This document shows, in pieces, positions 35,701 through 48,581 of a stretch of 64,000 bases of DNA. Position numbers and translations under genes: made by a program. The DNA comes from Tetragonia tetragonoides (taxonomy: Eukaryota > Streptophyta > Magnoliopsida > Caryophyllales > Aizoaceae), in assembly GCA_038025085.1 (NCBI GenBank), contig CM076151.1:9057001-9121000 (forward strand). The letters are read 5' to 3'. A model generated the notes under the pieces. That model saw only the letters and a program-made list of their open reading frames with translations, did not search any database and was not told where the DNA came from. Every line of letters begins with the position of its first letter. Positions within the stretch are counted from its first letter, which is position 1.

Positions 35701-36114
35701 AAAAAGTCCAATACAATAAAACAACTGAATCATAAAACAAACCTGATCACCCCCAGAAACCAAAACAGGATCTTTATCAAAATCCCTATTATAAACCACA
35801 GTATCTTCTCTTTCCAACCACCTCTCACAAGTATCCACTACTTCCGGTGTCGAAAACGACGGCTTCGAAATCCGGTCAATGACAACAGATTCATCCTCAA
35901 TAACCGGAGATGATCGGCGTAGCCACGTGTCAGCCCATGAGTGAACCATTTCAGCGTTTTTGACCATATCTAAACGACCCAGAAAAGCGATCTCAGCAAT
36001 CACAACTAGGGCAATGAAAATGGGCAAGAAATTGGTCCATTTTTTGCGTGAATTTGATGGGTTTTGATTTTCAATGTTGTTAAGGGTTTGTTTTAGTAGC
36101 CTTGATGGACCCAT
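29725..36114 (-). CDS. FUT11: Glycoprotein 3-alpha-L-fucosyltransferase (GT10, FucTA type)
   Basis: Seven exons in transcription order: 36114-35743, 34164-34004, 32910-32669, 32267-32163, 31290-31134, 31035-30808, 29980-29725. They join in phase to 506 residues, close to the roughly 500 of Arabidopsis FUT11. The enzyme adds alpha-1,3-fucose from GDP-fucose to the core GlcNAc of N-glycans in the Golgi. It is a type II membrane protein with a hydrophobic anchor near residues 28-46 ([18 protein letters not shown]). The catalytic region includes [20 protein letters not shown] and the GT10 signature [19 protein letters not shown]. The family's C-terminal region includes a Cys-rich stretch and ends [10 protein letters not shown]. 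No lesions. A SINE sits in intron 1 and a GA tract in the leader. Confidence 0.94.
32429..32448. repeat. CA microsatellite
   Basis: About nine CA units within an intron of the fucosyltransferase gene. No function inferred. Confidence 0.75.
35281..35400 (+). mobile_element. tRNA-derived SINE, shortened
   Basis: Begins TACCTCAGCGGGTAAGACC (box A region), continues ATTCTAGAGGTC and box-B-like AGTTCAAGCTC, then ACTGGAGGTTTT, and ends GAAGAAGAAAAGAGAAA. It is flanked by a 20-bp target duplication at 35261-35280 and 35401-35420 with one mismatch. Same family as 13074-13245, lying against the gene's direction in intron 1 of the fucosyltransferase. Confidence 0.85.
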
Positions 36115-36159
36115 TTTGGATCCTCTCAGAAATTAGCAGAGAACAGACATGGAAGATAG

Positions 36160-36160
<1 letters not shown>

Positions 36161-36211
<51 letters not shown>

Positions 36212-36237
36212 TGTGAGAGAGAGAGAGAGAGAGAGAG
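36161..36237. repeat. GA microsatellite in FUT11 leader
   Basis: (GA)n at 36161-36208 and again at 36214-36237, separated by CTTTGT. It lies 47-123 bp upstream of the fucosyltransferase ATG and is read as CT repeats in the sense direction. Confidence 0.9.
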
Positions 36238-37588
36238 CTTTGTGTTTGGTATGAGTGAGGAGAAATGAAGGTGTACTTTGTTTCACTACTCTATGGTCAT
36301 GGTTTGTTTTTTCAGACGTGTTGGTTGGGGTTAGGTAGTTCGGTGGAACAAGACCGAAAACTCAATTGGAGCAGGTCAAACGTCGATTAGAATGAAAGAA
36401 ATAATAAGGGAAAGGCCAAATAATAATGAGAATACAAAATTTGTGAACTTTGTGATTGAATTGCAAATTTAATCCATTTTAAGTGAGATTATTTCATCTT
36501 CATCTTGTCTATTCATATCACTAATTTGTTGTGTTTTTGGCTTAGAATTATGTTAGATTGGGTTTATTTTCTATTTGTTATGTTACTAAATATATTGAGG
36601 TGCCCTCTTGTTACTCAATTTGATTGGGTTAGGCCGGTTGGCTCAATTGTTCCTTTTTGTCTTCAAATGTTACTTGCTTTTTGAAAAGAACTAGACTTTG
36701 CTTGGACAATTAAGTAGCCGACAACACTACTAAAGTGATAAAGATCTGCAAGTATAAGTTATAGTCATAAGATTTGTAGCTTAACAACTCGCATATGTGT
36801 AGCAGTATTGGACACTTTCAATTTTTGTTTTTAACACTTAAACTTATATGAATTGATATTCTTACAATATACATTCTAATGAACTTGGGAAAAAACGTTA
36901 TGAATAAAATTTTGTTGAATTTTTTGACCATGTTTGTTTTACTTCAAGTTTCTAAGCATCGTTGTTAGTAACACTCGTTGAGTCATTTTATACCCCTTTG
37001 CTGTGGAGGCTACGGTTATTACAAATCATGGAGATAGACATGCATGTAGAGTAACTAAGCAAGTGTATTTCTTAGGTTTGCTATATGGTTTGTGCTTGAG
37101 AGTTATAGAGCTACGAGTAAGGTACAATGATATGGGTGTGGAGCTTAACTTGCCTGTAAATTAAAGAGTTAGGTCATTTTGTTTCTAGCCAATTTCAACC
37201 GATCACATACATAGAACATAGGTGAAAGATTTTACAAATAATATTAGCTCAACAATGTTATCGCATGACTTGGAAAATTTATAATTCATGTTTGTACCAC
37301 CCCCAAACCCCCCCCCCTCCAAATTAGAGATGGTCATGGGTTGGGCAGAAACCTAAAACAGCACGACCATGTCCGATTTTGGCATGGCATGAAACGACAT
37401 GGGCACTATCTCTTAACACGACAATACAATATAACATGAACTGGTGGACCATGCTGTGGCCGAATTTTAGGAAAAGTTAACTATCTAAGTGCCTAGATTC
37501 GACACGTCCCATATGAAAGAGTAAACAGTAAAATATAAGAAAAATTGGAATATAATATTGAGCACATGGTATGGTACAGTGGATCGTG

Positions 37589-37671
37589 CCTCGGTCGTCC
37601 CTGAATACGGCGACACGACATGAAACTGACCTCGGTCGTCCCTTAATATGGCGACAGAACATGAAACCCAC
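37589..37671. repeat. Two tandem copies of a 41-bp unit
   Basis: CCTCGGTCGTCCCTGAATAC and CCTCGGTCGTCCCTTAATAT start units at 37589 and 37630; both end ACATGAAAC plus a few bases. The copies differ at about five positions. Confidence 0.8.
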
Positions 37672-37694
37672 TGAATGAGTCATGGACCATGTCT

Positions 37695-37775
37695 CTTTGA
37701 ACTTGAGATTCGAACCTGAGACCTAATATAACAGAACCTCAGTTTTAACCACTACGCCAAAACCTCATTGGCTTA
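37695..37775 (-). mobile_element. tRNA-derived SINE head remnant
   Basis: On the minus strand, box A is TTTTGGCGTAGTGGTTAAAA (about 37743-37762) and box B is CAGGTTCGAATC (37707-37718). The spacing suits a tRNA-derived pol III promoter. The body and borders are not clear; it may continue to lower coordinates. Confidence 0.5.
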
Positions 37776-38452
37776 TATAATATTCAATTTATATTGAATA
37801 ATTTTTTTTAAACTCTTAGATTAAAAACTTACTTTAAATGCCTATATAATGGAATGGATGGTTACTTAAAAGGACAATGGTACTCATACACTCAACTTAC
37901 ATTACACTATTTTTTATGGGAGGGAATGGATAAATTTGTCCATATTCTTTGAGATTTGAGGGGGGTAATTCTGACTTATGGTAAAGTGAAAAAGGAGAGA
38001 GAAAAGAGACACACATACAGTAAAAAATAGTGTAATATACATCGAGTGTATAAGATTCATTTTCCTACTTAAAACCCATGAATTTTTTTCCTGATCATGA
38101 AAGCAGATTATCATAATTCATAAGCACATTGGAGTTGCGTCTGAAATTGGTAATGGATTCTTCCTCAATCGGATCAGGACTAACTATGATGATCTTCGCC
38201 AAAACGGATAAGTCGTCCACGTCAATTCAACGACAAAACAACTTGGAAAACTCAGACAAAATAAAAACCCTTTTAATTCCAATCGTACTCCATTTTTTTT
38301 TTGCTCGTCGCCAATCGTACTCCAATTAACCAGGAAAACTCAAAGTTATCTAAGTACTATCAGCTAGAGAGTGGGAAACTTTTTTCACATTTGATGATCA
38401 GTGATCACCTTAACCTAGGAGAGAGAAAGAGAGACAACAAAAAAAGGCGAAA

Positions 38453-41400
38453 ATGCTAGGGTTCATAGCAAAGAAATCATCAAGAACAACAAATTCGCCA
38501 TTTTCATGGCGGAAAATTTCGTCAATTGATCAACAACGAAGAGAGATGTGTTTAGGAGTTATTTCCGATAACGTCGATCGATCTTCCGACGCTTTCACTC
38601 GAAATTCGACTCAAATGCAGGATTTGCTCTCTCAATTGCATTCTCACATCTCCAAGGTAACTTGTCTCTCTATCTCTCTCTAAATATTTATGTCTCTCAC
38701 ATAGAACTTGATTAATTGATTAAATGAAATTATTAATTATTAATACAGGTAGTTGCTGGTGGAGGGGAAGAAGCTGTGAAGAGAAATAAAAGCAGGAACA
38801 AGCTTCTTCCTAGAGAGAGAATTGAACGCTTAATTGACCCTGGTTCTTCTTTTCTTGAGCTTTCTCAGGTTATTTTTCTCTTCTTCTTTTTTATTTTATT
38901 TTATTTTATTTTTTGGGCACTGTTGTGATCTTAATTATATGTTTATAGTAGACTGGACCTTAATTGAGGTGATAGCTTAAATGAATTTTTGATCTGTAAA
39001 ACCATTACAACTTCTAGATAGTAAAAATTGTTTGATAATATATTAATATGTTGTTAATGTTAGTTTGGAAGGGGGAAAAGACCAAAGGGCCATGGTTGTG
39101 CCACTGTATGTTGCCCCGACTCTTCATTTCACCTCAAGTACCCTTGTTGGATACTTGACACTCTGACATGGGTATGGACATTGGACACTCCATTTTAAGC
39201 CAGAAACATGTATAATCCGCTGAAAGAGTCCGAGTCTGTCATGGATATGGGCACTACACTTCGACACTTATTCGAGTCCGAGCAACATAGGTGTCACCTG
39301 TCTGATTCTGATTGGCTTGTAAATCGACCAGTGTCGGTCATAAACAAAAATGAATGATCTGGCTGGCAAGGGTGATTTGTGCCAGTTCTTCCGGCAAGGT
39401 GCATCAAATTGTTTTATGAATGGTATATACTTTAAAAGTCACATTGACATTTTGATTCGAATGAGATGACAAGGTAGTGATGTCCATTAATGGACTATTC
39501 ATGCCATTGGTTGAAGGTGAGGAGAGACTGTTGACTTGTTTGAGTGAACTGTCATTAGTCAATTTCCTATATTTCAAGTTTTAACACGTTTGGTGTTATG
39601 GTCTCAGGTGTTATGGTGTCATTGTTGATCTGTTAGCTCCTTTTTATTAGTGAGCTGTTAAGTTTTGGGTGTTCCCTGTCTGAGTAAAAATTGATGGCGT
39701 TAGCTGGCAGGTCATGAACTGTATGAAGATAACCTTCCTTCTGGTGGAATAATCACAGGAATCGGACCTGTCCATGGGAAACTGTGTATGTTTGTGGCTA
39801 ATGACCCAACCGTCAAGGGAGGAACTTATTATCCCATCACAGTGAAGAAGCATTTGAGGGCACAAGAAATTGCTGCTCAATGCAAACTACCATGCTTGTA
39901 TCTTGTGGATAGTGGTGGTGCTTTCCTTCCGAAACAGGCTGAAGTCTTTCCTGACAAGGAGAATTTTGGTAGAATCTTTTACAACCAAGCCACAATGTCT
40001 GCTCAAGGTATACCTCAAATTGCATTGGTTTTAGGCTCATGTACTGCTGGGGGTGCATACATACCTGCCATGGCTGATGAGAGTGTCATGGTGAAAGGAA
40101 ATGGAACAATATTTCTTGCTGGCCCCCCTCTTGTGAAGGTTAGTCATAGAGTTCTGGCATCTGCAACTGCAAGTGCTTTCATGTGGTAAATTTCTTTTAT
40201 GTTTACTTTAAACAACGATCTCTTGAACTTCTTGTTAAACCTGTGCAAATGCGATCATAATGAGAAAGTAGAATGCTCGGCTGTATCTAATAGAGATGTT
40301 GAACCAGGCTGCTACTGGCGAAGAAATTTCTGCAGAGGATTTGGGAGGTGCTAGTGTGCATTGCAAGATATCTGGTGTTTCTGACTATTTTGCTGAAGGT
40401 ATCTGTTGCTTTATAATTTTATTTGCTCTTCATATGGGTTAGTAGATGTTTTTGGTCACTTGCTCTTGTATAATTGACAACTTTTGTCTAAAAATGATGT
40501 AGAATCTATGAGACATTGGAAAGATGCCTTTCTTTCCTTGGCTACCAGTGCTTGGCTTGCAAATGATACAAGCTGTCACCGAAATGGTTTACATCATTTT
40601 TTCACATGCTGATGCAGAAGTCGTATTTAGCTTAGCCTTACATATGCTCTTTAGAATGACCAGGAAGTTGAAACTTGTGGCTTGATCTGTTTGGGTTGAT
40701 AATTTCTTTTTCTTCTTTTTTTTTTTTTTACTATTAGTAGCACATAATCAAATGTCCCCTAACTCTTCATCTTCTCACAACTCAAACTTATCTCCCTTCC
40801 TCAAGAAAGGGTTATCTTGTCAGTCCATACAAGAAAATGCACTGAGACTCTATTCAACAAATTAGCAAAACCTGTGAAGGAAAAGTTGTTTTGGTTGCAA
40901 TATATAAAAAAATTTCAGCCGAACTGGGAGATTGTTTTCCACCGAAAGGGAGTCCACTTGCTCCCAACTAACTCTCTGGAAGCCTTCATGTTTTAACATG
41001 GCGCAACGTCAGCACCTCCTATAACTTGAATTCTTTTGCTAATTGACTGAAAGTTTTTATTTTGAGTGTACTTTAGTGATATCCAGTTCTGTGTGGCTTT
41101 GATATAGATTCAGCACTAATTGTTACTGGTGGATATCGATAGTCTTATAACATATCAGATGCAACTTTGCTTGTCACCCGGTTGTTATGATGTTCACAGA
41201 AACCATATCTGTTGTAAGTGATGTTTGATGCAAACTTGGATATCCTTTATTAATTATAACCTCCTAAGGTCTGTTTCTGTCCAATGAATACTATAGAACT
41301 GTCATTGTTTGAGGTTCTAACTAGCTTTTCAAGTTGCCTTCACCTGGGCTCTTTAACTCTATGTTTCTACCAGCAATGTTATTCAGTATATCACTCCCAT

Positions 41401-44400
41401 GTAACTCACAGGTTTCTTCCTAAATTCTCATTTGTAGCATTCCACTTAGGAAGTGGTTTTGGTGCAAAAGTCCACACAAATGTCAGGTGTTTTTGTGCTC
41501 TTCAACTGACTGCGTGGGTTAAATTGTAATCTGAGAACTCCAACACAAACTTTTCTTATTGCAAGTATCATCCACTAAGTGTTATAAGTTTCAGAGAGTC
41601 ATCCAAAAGGCATCAATAGCCTTTTATTCAAGTCAATATTGACCTTAAATTTTTTGACTTTTCGACATGATCTTGCTTCATCTGTGCTTGATTGATAGAA
41701 AATACCAACTTAATAGATTTGAAAGCCAACTATAAAATAAGCCCACGCTTCATTTGATTTAGTAAATTGTAGTGATGCTTAAGTGGATACTGGGTCGACG
41801 GTTATTTTAGTTTATATCACATAATGTGATGCCCATGCCAAGTTACATTCCTCATGGTCACCATGACACATTTGGACAAACACAGTGATTCGGTGGGATT
41901 TCAAACCATGTGTTTAGCAACTCTTGCTCTTGTTTCTTGACTGCATCTGATTCATAGAAGAATTTGACCCGAAAAACAGATTCTGGAATAGAATCACTAG
42001 ATACTAAGGCTCTCTCATGCTTTACATGCATGTTTGAACACACTTGCCCTCAATGAGACTGGAAAGGAACCTTCTGCATGTTCATATTCTGCCTTCTGCA
42101 TGTTCATATTCTAGTGGCTCCTGTCTTCTTTTTTTTTTACTCCATTTTGGAAGATATCAAAAAAGGATATATAACTATTACAATCATTTAGGTCATAACT
42201 TGTAATTTGGTATTTCCTTGCAGATGAACTGCATGCACTAGCTACAGGGAGGAGCATTGTTAAGAACCTATATATGGCTGGACATAAAGAATTACCTGGT
42301 GCAATGCATTATGTTGCAGCAGGATATAAGGAACCTCTATATGATGTGAAAGAGCTTAGATCTATTGCTCCAATGGATCACAAACAGCAGTTTGATGTTC
42401 GGTCTGTGATTGCTCGTATTGTTGACGGTAGTGAATTCGACGAGTTCAAGAAATTGTATGGCACTGTGAGGACATTTTCATCACTTTGAACTCAATTACA
42501 TGAACTAGAGCTACTATGTTAGCATTTCTAAAAATGTGATGTTGTTTACTCCTTGCAGACTCTTGTGACAGGTTTTGCAAGAATTTGTGGACAACCTGTT
42601 GGCATCCTTGGAAATAATGGCGTCTTGTTCAATGAGTCTGCTCTCAAAGGGGCACATTTCATTGAACTATGCACTCAGCGTAACATTCCTTTGGTTTTCC
42701 TTCAGAACATTACTGGTTTTATGGTACGAGAGTATATATAAATGTGAATTTTGGAATATATTTGCCTTTTAATCTTTTTTTTATGAAAGGCAAAGTAAGT
42801 AGGTGGTGCACCACTGCGCTACCCACCGCAAGCTCCTCTCGTGTTTTCTGGTGCTCCCCCCCCCCTTCAAAGTCTTACTACATTTTTTTTCCGAACTGTT
42901 TCTTTTTCTTCCATTTGTATTGACCATTGAGTCAAACTCTTATACTACAGTTTGCCGGATTTCTTGAAAGCTTACCTAAACACATGTTTTATGTGAAAGA
43001 GACAAAATAATAATAATTATGTGACATGTGTGCTCTAGTTTTGTGACATGGATTTCTGGAATATTTTCTTGGTAGGTTGGCTCAAGAGCTGAGGCAAATG
43101 GCATAGCAAAAGCTGGGGCGAAAATGGTGATGGCAGTTTCCTGTGCAAAGGTTGGTTCTGTGACTTTGACTTGAGTCTACATTTTTCCAATTCCTGCTCC
43201 GTGTTTCCTTGTCTTTTCTAATGAGGCTCTTTCTCTTTCCCCGTTGTGTTGTTTGTGGAGTTGTTTTCTATCTTTTGAGTTTTAGGTCATCTGACAAACC
43301 TGTTTCTGTGCTAAGCTTATCCTAGTCCAATAACCCATGTGGAAATTCATTCTAAAATATGGATTGCTGATGATGAAGGAGCAGGATCGTGTGTTGCAAG
43401 TTTTATGATATCCATCCATTTATACAAATCTCCAATATACACTAATGACATCAAGGATCAAATCTTGTTAGTGGAACAGCTTCCTTCAATCCTGTTTTAA
43501 TTGCCTCTCTCTTCAATTTGCTCTGTTTTTTTGTTTTCTTTTTTTTTTGGGGGGGGGGGGGGGGGGGCTGGAATGTGTCTGTGATGGTGGTCCTCCTATG
43601 TGGAACTTTCATCTTCAAAGGAATCCTTAAGATTGGTCGTAGGGGAGACGTATTGCTGATCTCTTTATTCTGAATTCCTTTTTTTTCTGCAAATCCCAAG
43701 ATAAGAGAGCTTTGACGGCAGACTCTTCTGGTGGTTTTACTTATACTTCCTTATATTAAACACATACAAAAGTGTGGAGCTCATTTGTCAGAAGAGAGAG
43801 TTGTCCCATTTCTATTGGGGACTATAAGATTCACTACTCTTTGGATTTTGGTTTTGGAATATAATAGACTAAATCAAAATGGCTCATCCAACTGTTTGAA
43901 CCTCTTTTTCTGTTTGAATTTCCTGGAGGACTGTTGGTCCTCGTTTGATCTACAGATTGAGTTTCATTAGTTAATACAAGTTCTGTTTATCTAAAAACAA
44001 TCCTGAGAGTGGAAGGACCCAATACCCAACCTTACCAGTTCCATGCTACAGATTTAAATCCATGTAAGATGCTGTGTAATTCTTCCAAAGCTGGATTACC
44101 CAGAAGAATTTAAAGACAATTGTAGATAAAATTTAATCTGAGCCCTGGTTTCTTTGACTTATGATTATGAGTATGTGAAGTAATTTAATAACTCTAGTGG
44201 GAATTATCCTCGCTGTTGTCACTGTATGAATCTGGAGTATATTGAGAGCTTTAAGCAATAATATGACATGGGTGAGAGTGAAGTTGATTTGGCAATTTGC
44301 AGTATCATATCAATTAAACATTAAAAATTAGCTCTTTGGAGTGCATTTTCCATGTTTCCATGTATTCATGTGATAAATTTCTTACACTTCTTTCGAGGAA

Positions 44401-46139
44401 TCCTTGTCCTCTTAGGATGTCATACTAATTTTTATTACTAATAATAATACTTTCTCATTATCTTATATTAAAAAAAATTACAATTCTTAGAATTTTGTGA
44501 GTTTAGCAACGCTTTTGGTGCTTTCTTCTCACTTTTTCCTCTGAACTCTTGTTCCGTGACCTGCAAATCAGCATCAACTTATTCTTATGTACAATATAAA
44601 CTACTTTGGCTAAGATTGTGCCTTCCACTATATACATGCAGTTACTTAATGAAACATATAGCGGCAAGTTGATCTGAATGACGTGCAAATTTCTGAATAT
44701 GCGTTGTCTGCAGGTTCCTAAAATCACTGTTATTATTGGGGGAAGTTTTGGCGCCGGAAACTATGCGATGTGTGGGCGGGCGTATAGTCCAAATTTTATG
44801 TTCTTCTGGCCAAATGCAAGAATATCCATCATGGGAGGGGCACAGGTACTATTTGTCTGTTTTGCTTGCAATATCAGTATCTTTTTATACTAAGTTTGGG
44901 CATTGTGGGCTATGGAATCATTTGATTTCTAGCTAGATTTGTTTTTCACATCGAGGACTCCTTGTCCTCTAATTATGTACTATTAATTTTGTAATACTAC
45001 TCTCTGTTCATAAATAAAACTTAAAAAAAGAAGATAACAGATATAAGGGCACTATGGGCTTCATTGTGTTAATTTACAAAAGATTAAAATGGGACAAATG
45101 GTGTCGCTGCTCATTCATTTGAAGATTTCCCGGTGATACGCATTTTAGCAAAGAAAATATTGTGTTGACTTTTGTGTATCATTTCCTCCTCACTATGAGT
45201 ATATTCAGTGGATGTCTAAAACGCCCCCCTATCAAATAATTCCTTGATGCTGACCTTAATCCTTTATCTGAGCTTCATGAATCATACTCAAGTATTCCTC
45301 CATTGCAAATCACACTAGACATATGGAGAAAGAACATTAGAATACAAATCCTCCATCGTCATGTTCCTCTGAAGTCTGAGCTCATTCATCTTTCTTTGAT
45401 AGGCAGACTTCCATATGATATCTTATGAAGGATTACTCTGCTTTGTTAGGCTCCCCAATGGCAAATGAAATGAATTAGCAGATCTCTTGGTCCTTGAAAT
45501 TGTTATTACCCCTTGAAACAAGTGGACCTTCTGTGAGATGTAGTCAATGGACTTGGTCTTGTAATTCTGGGTATGGGGATTTCTCCTGGGGGAAGGATGA
45601 TCCATTGGCTAACATATATGCCTTTAGGATAAGTCGTTTATGTATGTGGCACATATTGAGCGAAGGGGACATCGCTCCTTTCTTTCTTGATATTCAAAGA
45701 TAAACTATATGGTGCACAAGAGCTTTAGGCTTTCATATCAGTAAATGATGATGGCTTAATGCTAATCTCTCACATGGTAATGTCTAGGCCGCAGCTGTTC
45801 TAACTCAAGTTGAAAGGGGCAACAAGAAAAGGCGAGGAATCAAGGTAATGTTATCTTCATTTGGAATCGGCGTGCAGTCCTAGTACCTTTGCCAGGCATC
45901 ACTATGCTTATTTGTTCTTGCATATACTTGTGCAGTGGACAACTGAAGAAGAGGAAGCATTCAAGACCAAGGTTGAGCAGGCTTATGAGAGAGAAGGTAG
46001 TCCATATTATTCTACTGCTAGACTTTGGGACGATGGCATGATCGATCCAGCAGATACCAGAAAAGTCATCGGTCTATGTATTTCTGCTGCGAAGAACAAC
46101 CCCCCAGAGGAGACAAAGTATGGTGTATTTAGAATGTAA
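38453..46139 (+). CDS. MCCB: 3-methylcrotonyl-CoA carboxylase beta subunit
   Basis: Ten exons: 38453-38656, 38749-38868, 39704-40138, 40308-40398, 42224-42465, 42559-42723, 43076-43150, 44714-44845, 45788-45844, 45936-46139. They join to 574 residues without lesions. MCCB is the carboxyltransferase subunit of the mitochondrial biotin enzyme of leucine breakdown; it moves carboxyl from biotin to methylcrotonyl-CoA. The first 30 or so residues are basic and Ser-rich, fitting a mitochondrial transit peptide. The N-terminal carboxyltransferase half includes [18 protein letters not shown] and [13 protein letters not shown]. The C-terminal half includes [36 protein letters not shown] and the end TKYGVFRM. 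Exon 3 uses the AG at 39702-39703; the nearby AG at 39709-39710 would break frame. Confidence 0.95.
43546..43567. repeat. Homopolymer T/G run
   Basis: A T run followed directly by about 20 G in an MCCB intron. Such runs are error-prone in sequencing; nothing functional is inferred. Confidence 0.7.
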
Positions 46140-48576
46140 TATAGATACAAACACAATTATCCAATGTCAATCTTGACGCTGATGTAATTGCCTTGTAATT
46201 AAAGTACAGTCTTTTACCTTGTTGAAACAAACATACTTGATCAATAATACTTTTACCAAAATAGGATCTCCATGTGTTAGTTTGCCCCCACTAAAGGAGA
46301 TCTTGCTTTTATTGTTTTTCTTTCCCTTATTTTTGTTTGCTTATTACCCTGTTGATTGTGAATAATCTGTTGTGGTTCTCGATTCTTTTCCCTCCCCTAA
46401 CAATTACTGTTACTGGAACATGGAGTCGTGGATGACACATTATATTTTTGGTTGTGTGATTGTATTATAGTAGCCAAAAGACAAGCAAACAATCTAAGGG
46501 TAACATTCAGGCCGAAACTCTCGGGGTTTAAGGTTACCCACAAAGTCGAAGAGATCGCCCATGCATTGAAGCTTAGCATCCACCCAGAATATGATTGTTC
46601 GACAATAAAAGAACTACAATGCTCGAGTTCCACAGGATTAAGAGTGTTTTCTTTTCTATTAAATTGATCTAAATCGATTCCAAAATAAGTGAAAAAGAAC
46701 ACGTCCTAATTAAGTTCACGTACAATCATCTCTCCCACCAAGTTCCATGTCGATGTTACTTTCGTACATATACCCCGTGCTTTGAGCTAGGATAATAAGT
46801 CCTCCCAACAGTGAAGTAGTTAATTGCAGACTGCATTATGGGGGTTTCAGATCAGAGAAGTATTCCCTCTGACAGCAGTTTGATATGAATACAACTAAAA
46901 CAGTAAAATGTACTCCGTAATGGAGGGAGGAAATTAGTTAAGATAAGAGAGCGATTGGGTGGAGTATAGGAATGGGAGAAAACACTCCCTTAATCAAAAT
47001 GAAAACGACACTTCTGAAACATGCTGGCATGTGTAGTGTCTCATTCATATTAGCTTTGCCATTCAAAGGCATCTTCATTGTTCACGAAAATTCTCATGCT
47101 TATTAAAAATAGTTAAAAATGGACTTATTTATCAAATATTGTTAATCTTTCGTCATATTTTTTTTATAATAACCAATTTTTTTTTTTTTATACGAGGAAC
47201 CCTCAGCCACTACTCTTCGAGTGTGCACCGGATAAACCCCGGGTGTATGTCATAACCTGCAAACCACACACTTTTAGACAGGCTCAGCAAAGAGGCCTAG
47301 TGGGAATTGAACTCATAACCTTTGTCATGAAATATCAACCCCACGACCAACTCCACTACCCCTTTCAGGGCAATAGATATCTGTCTTTTAGATATCTTGA
47401 ATCTTTGCTCATATACATATCGATTTGAGGTAATTTTATTTTCCAATTAATTTTCCGGATTTCAAATTATCAAAAAATATGTCAAAGATATGTATTGAAA
47501 TTTGTTGATAATTTGATATGTATCAGAAAATGTGGGTCTATTTAAGGTGGTTTTGAGTTTTTTTGAAAATTAAAAACTATCTATAAAAGAATTAAAAATT
47601 TTAAAAACTAAAAACTTGCAAATTGTCACTTTGAAAGAAAGAAATGAGAAAAAGTTATCACATTATCTCACCACCATAAAAAAGAAACAAAAAAAAAAGA
47701 TCACAATACACATTAAATTCAGCATCAGCTGTGAATAGACCCGGCGAATTCAAGGAGGCTATAGTAGAGTAACAGTAGACGATTGATGGGCAATTGAATT
47801 GGTAATGGAAGCCGGCGCAGCATAATCATTGCGCCGTTGTGTAGCCCCTGCTTTGAAAAGCCAAGCTAGCCCCCCCACTGTTCTTTCTTTTTTCGGTTAC
47901 ATCAACTATTTTTCTCCATTTTTATTTCTATTTCTTCTTTTTCTTTTTCCTTATCTCATTGTTTAGTTTTTTCTCTAGTTAGTCTTTTCAAAAAAAAAAA
48001 AAGTTAGACTATATTTGGCACAAATATTTATCTTTTCAATAAAAGTTACAGCTTGAACTTTGCAACTAATATTTTTTACTCTATGCTACCAAACAATTTG
48101 CCATTAAATTTTCACTTTGCAACTACAACTACAACCAATTTTGTGAAAGTGATCTCTGCAATCTTTCACTTGCAGGTACAACTACGGCTAGTTTATTTCT
48201 AGCATTTTGTATCACTTTTTAGTAGTTTTCTACTAATTTCTTTTATTGATTTACATTTGACAGCTACAACTATAGATAATTTTGCCGAACATAGCCTTTA
48301 GCTTTTTGAAAGCGCATGTAGCTTGTATGTAGCATGATTGCATGAGGTACTATAGGAGTTAACATTGTGTTCTCTAGAGTTAAACTGAAGTTAATACCAT
48401 TTAATAGAATTGATATTAGTATCAGAATACTATTGATGAAAAAGTATGTTTCAGACTTGAATTAAATTGACTAAACTGATGATTTAGAGTTTGGTCCGTT
48501 CTTTTCACTTGAAATTATACAAAATTTACTTGAACTGAACTAAACTTATCAATTGATTTTTTCAGTTTGACATTAA
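46140..48576. other. Gene-free stretch after MCCB
   Basis: 46140-46260 is the MCCB 3' flank, with an ATTAAA-like word near 46197. A minus-strand SINE lies at 47170-47372. 48470-48576, with TGAACTGAACTAAAC words, resembles sequence resuming at 53885, as expected for one repeat cut by the gypsy insertion. No host gene was seen. Confidence 0.5.
47170..47372 (-). mobile_element. tRNA-derived SINE
   Basis: On the minus strand: box A in AGGGGTAGTGGAGTTGGTCG (about 47344-47363), box B AGGTTATGAGTTCAATTCCC (47302-47321), and a 3' end matching the T run at 47177-47189. About 200 bp long. No sure target duplication. Confidence 0.65.
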
Positions 48577-48581
48577 CATTT

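Larger units (their letters stand above)
36238..38452. other. Divergent promoter interval between FUT11 and MCCB
   Basis: The two genes point away from each other across about 2.3 kb. The middle holds repeat remnants: the 41-bp duplication at 37589-37671 and a SINE-like block at 37695-37775. 37330-37480 has CACGAC/CATGGC words like those at 28540-28690. 38415-38450 is a GAGA-rich leader just before the MCCB ATG. No gene was seen. Confidence 0.5.

Noticed and set aside
39709..39711. Apparent four-base insertion at the start of MCCB exon 3
   Set aside because: Using the AG at 39702-39703 gives LAGHELYED in frame; no lesion exists.
46910..46930. CTCCGTAATGGAGGGAG palindrome-like site
   Set aside because: Too short to be called a transposon or a site; perhaps a collapsed MITE end.
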